DNA of 9,675 bases, taken from Methanomicrobiales archaeon (GTDB taxonomy: Archaea; Halobacteriota; Methanomicrobia; Methanomicrobiales; Methanoculleaceae). The notes beneath the pieces were generated by a model. The model did not search any database. It had not been told where the DNA came from and saw only the letters and a list, made by a program, of their open reading frames with translations. Made by a program: the position numbers and the translations under genes. Numbering within the stretch: position 1 is the stretch's first letter; each line of letters starts with the position of its first letter. The stretch spans positions 1-9,675 of the forward strand of contig JAGVUK010000243.1 in NCBI GenBank assembly GCA_019136335.1, written 5' to 3'. Shown here in pieces: positions 1-5,949 of this stretch.

Positions 1-5
1 CCCGG

Positions 6-743
6 GTGGCCATCGTGTCACGCACCCTGTATGAAACAGTGTATGATGGTGCTCATATCCCTTGCGTTATCCTCTGCGCTGCATGCCTCATCGATCGAAG
101 ACCGTCCCGCTGCCGTTCCCTGACCCTCGAAAAACTCCGGCGGGCTCACGCCTCGGTGCCGGCAAACCCACTCCTCGCCGAACCGATGTACCTCGCCGGC
201 TACATCGAACGGATGGGCACGGGAACGCGGGACATGATCCGGCGCTGCATCGAGGCCGGCCTCCCGGAGCCCGAGTTCACCGCGAGCGGCGAGTTCCGGA
301 CGATCATCCGGCGGGCCCCGGCTCCCGGACAGGGGCCGCAGCCAGAGTCACAGCCACTTAGGGAAGAAACCGGAGGAGTTAGGGAAGAAACCGGAGGAGC
401 CAGGGAAGAAACCGGAGGAGCCAGGGAAGAAACCGGAGGAGCCAGGGAAGAAACCGAAGGAGCCAGGGAAGAACCTTCGGGGTTAATTCTGGAGATGATC
501 CGACAGCAGCCGGATATAACCATACCCGAGATGGCCGAAGCACTGGGCAGGAGCACCCGGGCCACAGAGATGCAACTCGCAAAACTCAAAAAGTCTGGAA
601 AAGTGCAACGCATCGGCCCGGCAAAGGGTGGCCGCTGGGAGATCGTCGGAGGCGATCTACCTGGGCAACCTGAAGACTCGCGAAGGGAACAGCAACATCG
701 AGGAGGAACTGCTCACCGGCTGGCTCACGCGCCGGGGCCATAG
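6..743 (+). pseudogene. C-terminal part of an AlbA_2/COG2865-type ATP-binding regulator with winged helix, fused out of frame to hsdR
   Basis: The recognisable homology starts near 115. The stretch SLTLEKLRRAHASVPANPLL followed by AGYIERMGTGTRDMI and AGLPEPEF matches the HATPase_c_4-like C-terminal half of COG2865 proteins, which often sit inside type I restriction loci as putative DNA-binding regulators. A linker of five REETGGA-type heptads follows (360-464), then a winged helix at about 474-641 (LILEMIRQQPDITIPEMAEA ... GGRWEIV). The N-terminal AlbA_2 domain is missing. The sequence from 6 to about 100 is not like the family, so a rearrangement junction probably lies there. Family members usually stop just after the GRWEI-like end; here the frame runs on without homology to a TAG at 741-743, overlapping hsdR by 116 bp. 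The GTG at 6 is only the first in-frame start in the window. Family assignment is from motif recall, fairly sure; the true gene start is unknown. Confidence 0.6.
360..474 (+). repeat. Five tandem 21-bp repeats plus a partial sixth, coding for REETGGA heptads
   Basis: Units start at 360, 381, 402, 423 and 444, and a broken sixth starts at 465. Each begins AGGGAAGAAACC and is codon-aligned with the regulator frame, giving REETGGV, REETGGA three times, and REETEGA. Units 2, 3 and 4 are identical. Unit 1 differs at its last two bases (TT for CC) and unit 5 by one G to A change. The near-identity points to recent slippage or unequal exchange. The repeat lies exactly between the ATP-binding-like domain and the winged helix, so copy number would set linker length without breaking the frame. 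Confidence 0.92.
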
Positions 744-3657
744 CCTTCAGATCATCGGAAGAGTGCTCCACGAACTCGGCAAAGCGAAGGCGATCGGCGG
801 CAGCAAGACCCTCTACGACGCCAACCGCGAGGTCTACGGGCTGCTCCGCTACGGCGTGAAGGTCCGGCCCGACGCCGGCGAGCAGCACACCACCGTCTGG
901 CTCATCGACTGGGAGAACCCGGAGAAGAACGACTTCGCCGTCGCCGAAGAGGTCACCATCACCGGCGAAAACACCAAGCGGCCGGACATCGTCCTCTACG
1001 TCAACGGCATCGCCATCGGTGTCCTCGAACTCAAACGGTCGACCGTTTCCGTCTCCGAGGGCATCCGCCAGAACCTCGACAACCAGAAGAAGGTCTTCAT
1101 CCAGCCCTTCTTCGCCACCGTCCAGTTCCTGATGGCCGGTAGCGAGACCGAAGGGCTCCGCTACGGCGTCATCGAGACGCCGGAGAAGTACTACCTGCGC
1201 TGGGAAAAGGCCACCGCCGAGAACAACCTACTCCTCACCGAACTCTCCCACCTCTGCCGGAAAGACCGCCTGCTCGAGATCGTCCACGACTTCATCGTCT
1301 TCGATCGCGGGATCAAGAAGACCTGCCGCCACAACCAGTACTTCGGGGTCAAAGCGGCACAGGAACGCGTGAAGCGACGGGAAGGCGGGATCATCTGGCA
1401 CACGCAGGGCAGCGGCAAGAGCCTGATCATGGTCTGGCTCGCCAAATGGATCCGCGAACACGTAGCAGGCAGCCGCGTCCTGCTCGTCACCGACCGCACC
1501 GAACTCGACGACCAGATCGAGAAGGTCTTCTCAGGCGTCAGCGAGGAGATCTACCGCACCAAAAGTGGCGCCGACCTCGTCCGCGTCCTCAACACCGATA
1601 CCGAATGGCTGGTCTGCTCGCTCGTCCACAAGTTCGGTCGCGGCGACGACCTCAGCGACACTGATCTTGCGACCTACATCGAAGAGATCAAAAGCCACCT
1701 GCCCAGAGGATTCTCCCCCAAAGGCGAGTTCTTCGTCTTCGTCGACGAGTGCCACCGCACCCAGTCCGGCAAACTGCACCGGGCGATGAAGGCTCTCCTC
1801 CCGAAAGCGATGCTGATCGGGTTCACCGGCACACCGCTGCTGAAGGCGGATAAGCAGAAGAGCATCGAGATCTTCGGCCCCTACATCCACACCTACAAGT
1901 ACGACGAGGCCGTGCGCGACGGCGTCGTCCTCGACCTCCAGTACGAGGCCCGCGACATCGACCAGAACCTCACCTCGCAGGAGAAGATCGACCAGTGGTT
2001 CGAGATCAAGACCCGGGGTCTGACCGATCTCGCAAGGGCCGAACTCAAGAGACGCTGGGGAACCATGCAGAAGGTGCTCAGCGCACAGGACCGGCTGGAG
2101 AAGATCGTCGCCGACATCCTGCTTGACATGGAACTGCGCGACCGGCTCAGGAGCGGCCGCGGAAACGCTCTCCTCGTCACCAGCAGCATATACTCCGCCT
2201 GCCGGTTCTTTGAGATGTTCCAGAGAACCGACCTTGCCGGCAAATGCGCGATCATCACCTCCTACACGCCGTCGCCCTCAGACATTAAAGGCGAAGAGAC
2301 CGGCGAAGGGCTGACCGAGAGGCTCCGACAGTACGAGATCTACCGCAAGATGCTTGCCGAACACTTCGACGAGCCGGAGGAGACGGCGATGTATAAGGTC
2401 GAGCAGTTCGAGAAGGAGGTCAAAAAGCGGTTCATCGACGAGCCCGGACGGATGAAACTCCTGATCGTCGTCGACAAACTCCTGACCGGCTTTGACGCCC
2501 CGCCCGCGACCTACCTCTACATCGACAAACATATGCGCGACCACGGCCTCTTCCAGGCGATCTGCCGCGTGAACCGCCTCGACGGCGAGGACAAAGAGTA
2601 CGGCTACATCATCGACTACAAAGACCTCTTCCACTCACTCGAGAAGTCGATCAAGGATTACACCGGCGAAGCCTTCGGCGGCTTCGATCAAGAAGACGTC
2701 TCCGGGCTGCTCAAAGACCGCCTAAAGGCCGGGCGCGAACGGCTCGACGGAGCCCTTGAGACGATCAGGACGTTGTGCGAGCCGGTAGTTCCTCCCCGGG
2801 ATACGCTCGCATATGTGCACTTCTTCTGTGCGGCCGACACCGCCGACCCGGAGGCACTCAAGGAGAGCGAGCCGAGACGGGTCGCCCTCTACAAACTGAC
2901 CGCCGCACTCCTCCGGGCGTATGCAGGCCTCGCAAACGAGATGCACGATGCCGGATACACAGACGCCGAGGCAGCAAGGATCAGGGCCGAGGTCACCCAC
3001 TACGAAAACGTCCGCAGTGAAGTCATGCAGGCAAGCGGCGACCACATCGACTTAAAACTCTACGAACCGGCCATGCGCCACCTCCTCGACACCTACATCC
3101 GGGCCGAAGAGAGCGTGAAGATATCGGCCTTCGACGACATGCCGCTGGTCCAGCTCCTCCTCGAACGCGGCGTCGATGCCGTGGAAGCGCTCCCGCCGGG
3201 CATACGAGGCGATCGCGAAGCGGTTGCCGAGACCATCGAGAACAACGTCCGGAAGTTGATCATCGACGAGTCGCCGATCAACCCGAAGTACTACGAAAAG
3301 ATGTCCGGACTGCTGGATGCGCTGATCAAAGAGCGCCGGGCGCAGGCACTCGGGTATCAGGAATACCTGAAGAAGATCGTCGACCTGACGAAGCAGATCA
3401 AGCGCCCCGGCGACGGCACGCGATACCCCAAGACCTTAAACACCCCGGGAAAACAGGCGCTCTACGACAACCTCGGCGAGGACGAAGCGATCGCACTCGC
3501 GGTTCACGAAGCGGTGACCACAACCAAACAGGATGGCTGGGCGCACAACCCCATCAAGACGAAGATGGTCCGTATCGCCATCAAGAAGGTCGTCGAGAAC
3601 GATGATAATCTCGACAACATCCTCGAACTGGTCAAAAACCAGCAGGAGTATGCCTGA
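628..3657 (+). CDS. hsdR: Type I restriction endonuclease, HsdR subunit (N-terminus probably truncated)
   Basis: HsdR is the DNA-translocating, cleaving subunit of a type I restriction-modification complex (HsdR2M2S). The PD-(D/E)XK nuclease shows as RPDIVLYVNG with D120, then VLELKRS with E134 and K136. The SF2 motor follows: Walker A TQGSGKS near residues 260-267, DECH at 373-376, GFTGTP at 398-403, DKLLTGFDAP from 616, and QAICRVNR at 643-650. A helical C-terminal region (about 700-1009) completes it. Length (1009) is near the usual 1000-1050. The first residues are odd. Relatives I recall have a conserved segment of about 25-40 residues ending YLG(N/D)W before the REGNSNIEE motif; here only YLGNLKTREGNSNIEE is recognisable, and the residues before it come from the upstream gene's DNA in another frame. 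The start used is GTG 628, the first in this frame, with no convincing Shine-Dalgarno. All catalytic motifs are intact, so activity is possible but expression and folding are in doubt. hsdM and hsdS are not in the window. Confidence 0.93.
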   Translation: MAAGRSSEAIYLGNLKTREGNSNIEEELLTGWLTRRGHSLQIIGRVLHELGKAKAIGGSKTLYDANREVYGLLRYGVKVRPDAGEQHTTVWLIDWENPEKNDFAVAEEVTITGENTKRPDIVLYVNGIAIGVLELKRSTVSVSEGIRQNLDNQKKVFIQPFFATVQFLMAGSETEGLRYGVIETPEKYYLRWEKATAENNLLLTELSHLCRKDRLLEIVHDFIVFDRGIKKTCRHNQYFGVKAAQERVKRREGGIIWHTQGSGKSLIMVWLAKWIREHVAGSRVLLVTDRTELDDQIEKVFSGVSEEIYRTKSGADLVRVLNTDTEWLVCSLVHKFGRGDDLSDTDLATYIEEIKSHLPRGFSPKGEFFVFVDECHRTQSGKLHRAMKALLPKAMLIGFTGTPLLKADKQKSIEIFGPYIHTYKYDEAVRDGVVLDLQYEARDIDQNLTSQEKIDQWFEIKTRGLTDLARAELKRRWGTMQKVLSAQDRLEKIVADILLDMELRDRLRSGRGNALLVTSSIYSACRFFEMFQRTDLAGKCAIITSYTPSPSDIKGEETGEGLTERLRQYEIYRKMLAEHFDEPEETAMYKVEQFEKEVKKRFIDEPGRMKLLIVVDKLLTGFDAPPATYLYIDKHMRDHGLFQAICRVNRLDGEDKEYGYIIDYKDLFHSLEKSIKDYTGEAFGGFDQEDVSGLLKDRLKAGRERLDGALETIRTLCEPVVPPRDTLAYVHFFCAADTADPEALKESEPRRVALYKLTAALLRAYAGLANEMHDAGYTDAEAARIRAEVTHYENVRSEVMQASGDHIDLKLYEPAMRHLLDTYIRAEESVKISAFDDMPLVQLLLERGVDAVEALPPGIRGDREAVAETIENNVRKLIIDESPINPKYYEKMSGLLDALIKERRAQALGYQEYLKKIVDLTKQIKRPGDGTRYPKTLNTPGKQALYDNLGEDEAIALAVHEAVTTTKQDGWAHNPIKTKMVRIAIKKVVENDDNLDNILELVKNQQEYA
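3644..3648 (+). promoter_or_regulatory. Shine-Dalgarno for the metallopeptidase gene, inside the hsdR 3' end
   Basis: AGGAG lies nine bases before the ATG at 3658 and within the last codons of hsdR. It supports the ATG directly after the hsdR TGA as the true start and implies translational coupling of the two genes. Confidence 0.6.
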
Positions 3658-4374
3658 ATGCACCGGATCTCCGTGAGCGGCATGCAGGTCGACGTGGTCC
3701 GAAAAGATATCAAGAACCTGCATCTCGGGGTATACCCTCCTGAAGGCCGGGTCCGGGTGGCGGCGCCGTTACGCGTGGACGACGAAGCGGTGCGGCTGGC
3801 GGTGATCACGAAACTGCCGTGGATCAAACGGCAGCAGACCCGTTTCAGGTCACAGGAACGCCAGAGCCCGCGGGACTACATCTACCGTGAGACGCACTAC
3901 TTCCTCGGCAAACGCTACCTGTTAAACGTCATCGAGCATGCAGGCCCGCCCCGGGTCGAGATATCGAACAAGGCAAGGATAGACCTGTATCTCCCGGCAG
4001 GAAGCGATGCCGGGAGGCGCGAACAGGTCATGCTCAGGTGGTACCGAAAGGAGCTCAAGGCCCTGATCGGACCGCTGGTCGATACGTGGCAGGAGACGCT
4101 CGGGGTAACAGTGGACGACTGGGGAGTTAAAAAGATGAAGACAAAGTGGGGCAGTTGCAACATCGAAGCCCGGCGGATCTGGCTGAACCTGGAGCTTGCG
4201 AAGAAACCGATCCGGTGCATTGAGTATGTTGTCGTCCACGAGATGGTGCACCTGCTTGAGCGAAACCACACCGACCGGTTCAGAGAACTGATGGACCGGT
4301 TCATGCCACAGTGGCGGCACTATCGGGACATGCTCAATCAGGCACCGCTGAGCCACGAGACCTGGTGCTACTGA
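3658..4374 (+). CDS. YgjP-like (DUF45) zinc metallopeptidase following hsdR
   Basis: The 238-residue product is a full-length YgjP/DUF45 protein, the family often named M48-type or SprT-like metal-dependent hydrolase. The zinc site is VVHEMVHLLERNH: H194 and H198 as ligands, E195 as catalytic base, and H204 as the likely third ligand in NHTDRF. The upstream family motif WGSC (164-167), followed by a strand motif RRIWLNLELA, is present. There is no signal peptide or membrane segment, so it is probably cytoplasmic. It starts on the base after the hsdR stop, with AGGAG nine bases upstream, so the two genes are surely one transcript. Genes of this family are frequent next to hsdR in archaea and bacteria, but the substrate is not known to me. 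A role in trimming or turnover of the restriction complex would be inference. The gene appears intact. Confidence 0.9.
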   Translation: MHRISVSGMQVDVVRKDIKNLHLGVYPPEGRVRVAAPLRVDDEAVRLAVITKLPWIKRQQTRFRSQERQSPRDYIYRETHYFLGKRYLLNVIEHAGPPRVEISNKARIDLYLPAGSDAGRREQVMLRWYRKELKALIGPLVDTWQETLGVTVDDWGVKKMKTKWGSCNIEARRIWLNLELAKKPIRCIEYVVVHEMVHLLERNHTDRFRELMDRFMPQWRHYRDMLNQAPLSHETWCY

Positions 4375-4401
4375 ACGGGCGGCCCGGGTACCTGATTGAG
4401 C
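4332..4401 (+). repeat. 15-bp imperfect inverted repeat across the metallopeptidase stop codon
   Basis: GCTCAATCAGGCACC at 4332-4346 is the reverse complement of GGTACCTGATTGAGC at 4387-4401 except for one base. The arms enclose 40 bases containing the TGA at 4372-4374. In RNA this would be a long-stem hairpin over the end of the operon. No T-run follows closely, so it is not a classical terminator. It could protect the 3' end, or be the scar of a short inverted duplication. Confidence 0.65.
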
Positions 4402-4487
4402 TTGTCGCCGGGGAACCGCTTCGCCCCTCAAAAGACTGATACGGGGTGAGCGTCATACCAACCAGCATACAGGTACGGTCGGGCGCA

Positions 4488-4757
4488 ATGGCAGGACGCA
4501 CAGTAACCAGGGCGGCACGGGAGACCATCGTCGCGATACTCACCAGGAACGATGCCGAGTGGATCGCGATCTTCGGCTCCTATGCGCGGGGATCCGCCGG
4601 CCCGGCGAGCGATATCGATATCCTGGCCCGGTTCTCCCGCCAAAAAAGCCTCTTTCAGCTCGTTCGGATCGAGGACGAACTTGCCCGTGCCCTGTGCATG
4701 AAGGTGGACCTCGTCACCGAGAGCGCCGTGAGCCCCTACCTTGCCGATGCGCCGTGA
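4488..4757 (+). CDS. mntA: MNT-type nucleotidyltransferase antitoxin, C-terminus cut by a frameshifting duplication
   Basis: The product carries the minimal nucleotidyltransferase signature FGSYARGSAGPASDIDIL. Counted from ATG 4488, the key residues are G30, S31, D42 and D44, with a third acidic residue D74 in KVDLV. In MNT/HEPN (MntA/HepT) pairs this protein AMPylates a Tyr of the HEPN toxin and neutralises it. ATG 4488 puts about 29 residues before the GS motif, as in relatives; an in-frame GTG at 4446 would add 14. Neither start has a clear ribosome site. A perfect 26-bp tandem duplication (4723-4774) shifts the frame and makes a TGA at 4755-4757, so the protein ends SPYLADAP. Removing one copy restores SPYLADVIYRDAVVIYDA, the usual family ending. 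The catalytic core survives but the last helix, about a dozen residues, is lost. Activity is uncertain. Confidence 0.8.
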   Translation: MAGRTVTRAARETIVAILTRNDAEWIAIFGSYARGSAGPASDIDILARFSRQKSLFQLVRIEDELARALCMKVDLVTESAVSPYLADAP

Positions 4758-4774
4758 GCCCCTACCTTGCCGAT
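4723..4774 (+). repeat. Perfect 26-bp tandem duplication that frameshifts the MNT gene
   Basis: Positions 4723-4748 and 4749-4774 are identical over all 26 bases (each begins GCGCCGTGAGCC and ends TTGCCGAT). As 26 is not a multiple of three, the second copy reads in a shifted frame and supplies the premature TGA at 4755-4757. Deleting either copy joins the ORF to the normal family C-terminus. The perfect identity implies a recent event, or an assembly artefact. Confidence 0.95.
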
Positions 4775-4802
4775 GTCATCTACCGTGATGCCGTGGTGAT
4801 CT

Positions 4803-5151
4803 ATGACGCTCGAGGATTTCTGCGTATCTCCGTCACATCCTTGATGCCATACTGAGCATCGAGGAGTTCTCCGAAGGCATCGGATCTGCAGAGGATCTCC
4901 GGAACCGCCGGCTGGAGCGTGCCGGGATTGAGCGTATGCTGACCATTATCGGCGAGGCGGCAAAGATGATCTCTCCGGAGTTACGTGAAAGGCACCCGGA
5001 GATCCCCTTGAGGGAGGCAACGGGGATGCGGGATAAGATCGTCCGCCATTACTTCGGTGTGGATTACGAAGCGGTGTTCCTGACCCTGCGCGATGATCTT
5101 CCGATCCTCAAGCAGGAGATCAGGGCTATTCTTAACGAAGCCAGCTGTTAG
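4803..5151 (+). pseudogene. hepT: HEPN (DUF86/HepT) toxin gene, frame broken near the start and catalytic His replaced
   Basis: From about 4825 the frame reads YLRHILDAILSIEEF ... IIGEAAKMISPEL ... HPEIPLREATGMRDKI, then FGVDYEAVF and LPILKQEIRAIL, a clear full-length DUF86/HEPN protein, normally an RNase toxin partnered by MNT. The natural start is probably ATG 4803 (MTLEDF), in the frame expected for overlap with the MNT end, but that frame hits TGA at 4842-4844. A net shift of one base, or loss of two, near 4820-4827 is needed to reach YLRHILD. The correct frame has no ATG, GTG or TTG before ATG 4936, which would give a 71-residue piece. The active-site motif RX4HXY should read like RDKIVHxY; here it is RDKIVRHY. 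The His position is Arg (CGC, 5044-5046), while the Arg (CGG 5029-5031) and the AMPylated Tyr (TAC 5050-5052) remain. The toxin therefore looks disarmed twice over. It ends TAG at 5149-5151, sharing bases with the opposing stop of the cdc6 fragment. Confidence 0.85.
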
Positions 5152-5759
5152 TTACGCTGTTTCGCACCCCGCCGACGTCGCCCGCCACGACCGGCAGGGG
5201 GTGGGGTCTCCCGGTCGAGGTTCCCGCCGGCGATCTGCACCACCTTCTCCGGCGGATAGCGCAGCACGACCTCGTTCGCCCTCCCGCCGGCCGGCAACCC
5301 GACCAGGTCGACCAGCCGCAGGGAATTGAGTTTTATCAATCTCCTGGAGAAGGCCGGGTAACCGTTCCTCGACCCGCCCTCCTCCGCGGCGTAGATCGCG
5401 CCGGAGACCAGAGGCCCGGCCGCCTCCTTCGACAGCTCCGCGATCCGCCGGAGCAGCATTCGCTCGCCTGCGGAGAGTGCCCGGATGGCGTGGGCAAGAT
5501 GGGTGTGCTTTGCCTGCGCATAGGCAGCCGTGACGTCCTCCTCGACGACCCCGGTGCGGGCGGCAGACTCCGCGTTCTGCACCGCCCGCTTCACGAGAGC
5601 CAGCCCCACCCGCACGTCGCCCGACTCCATCGTCTGCTCGACGATGCGGTCCAGCATCGACCCTGCAATCACCCCGGGGTAGAGCCCGGCCTCTATCCGG
5701 TCTTTGAAGATCCCCCGGATCTCGCCGGCGAATCCTACTACTGTCAGTTCAAGTGCCAC
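5148..5759 (-). pseudogene. cdc6: C-terminal half of an ORC1-type Cdc6 replication initiator
   Basis: The reading frame matches archaeal ORC1/Cdc6 from EIRGIFKDRIEAGLYPGV onward, through VEQTMESGDVRVGLALVKRA (AAA+ lid, domain II) and VVEEDVTAAYAQA, then a winged-helix domain with LSAGERMLLRRIAELS and FSRRLIKLNSLRLVDLVGLP. The basic, Pro/Gly-rich tail ends GAKQRN. Intact proteins have about 370-420 residues and bind origins through the winged helix and AAA+ domain, using ATP. Here only about 190 recognisable residues remain: Walker A, Walker B and sensor 1 are all absent. Homology stops near 5725, where the DNA becomes the tail of an unrelated + strand gene. The GTG at 5759 is a chance start inside that other gene. 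It could still fold as a DNA-binding piece if expressed, but a deletion or rearrangement remnant is the simpler reading. Its TAA (5148-5150) overlaps the stop of the HEPN gene. Confidence 0.8.
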
Positions 5760-5873
5760 GGTCCGGCAGGCGACGACTACTACGTCACCTTCACCAAAAA
5801 GACCGTCCGGGTATCGTCCTACCAGGACGACGCCATCGAGACCTGGGCCGATCTCGTCCCGGTGCTGATGTGA
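5735..5873 (+). pseudogene. 3' remnant of an unrecognised gene
   Basis: The + strand frame ending in TGA 5871-5873 reads YYCQFKCHGPAGDDYYVTFT, then KKTVRVSSYQDDAIETWADL and ends VPVLM. Its composition is protein-like (beta-rich then helical), unlike the low-complexity shadow translations nearby. It is followed at once by a hairpin and T-run, as expected for a real gene end. There is no start codon of its own: upstream of about 5735 the frame runs over the cdc6 fragment on the opposite strand and loses any protein-like character. I do not recognise the family. I take it as the tail of a gene whose front was removed by the event that cut cdc6. Confidence 0.4.
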
Positions 5874-5918
5874 GAGAGGTTCCTCACCTCTCTCTTAGAA
5901 AATAAGCCTGCTTTTTTT
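5872..5918 (+). terminator. Hairpin and T-run terminator after the unrecognised gene tail
   Basis: A perfect 9-bp stem, GAGAGAGGT at 5872-5880 and ACCTCTCTC at 5886-5894, encloses a 5-base loop. It overlaps the TGA stop and is followed by a run of seven T at 5912-5918. Archaeal termination mainly uses the T-run. Orientation fits the + strand gene ending at 5873. Confidence 0.6.
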
Positions 5919-5949
5919 CTGTTTTCTGCGGTAAAGCCTCCGATCATCT

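Noticed and set aside
360..474. CRISPR array
   Set aside because: The 21-bp units are directly adjacent without spacers and are coding.
200..613. Long - strand open frame opposite the repeat, with repeated SSLAPPV units
   Set aside because: It is the antisense of the REETGGA repeat; the regulator's domains are on the + strand.
1228..1890. Several - strand open frames of 77-119 codons inside hsdR
   Set aside because: Shadows of GC-rich coding sequence: every helicase and nuclease motif is on the + strand and no family features appear in the shadows.
3922..4431. 169-codon - strand frame opposite the metallopeptidase
   Set aside because: No domain is seen, while the opposite strand carries a complete HExxH peptidase.
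5490..5734. + strand open frame reaching back from the gene tail across the cdc6 fragment
   Set aside because: The - strand here is clearly Cdc6. The + translation is His/Pro/Arg-rich and only the part after 5735 looks like protein.
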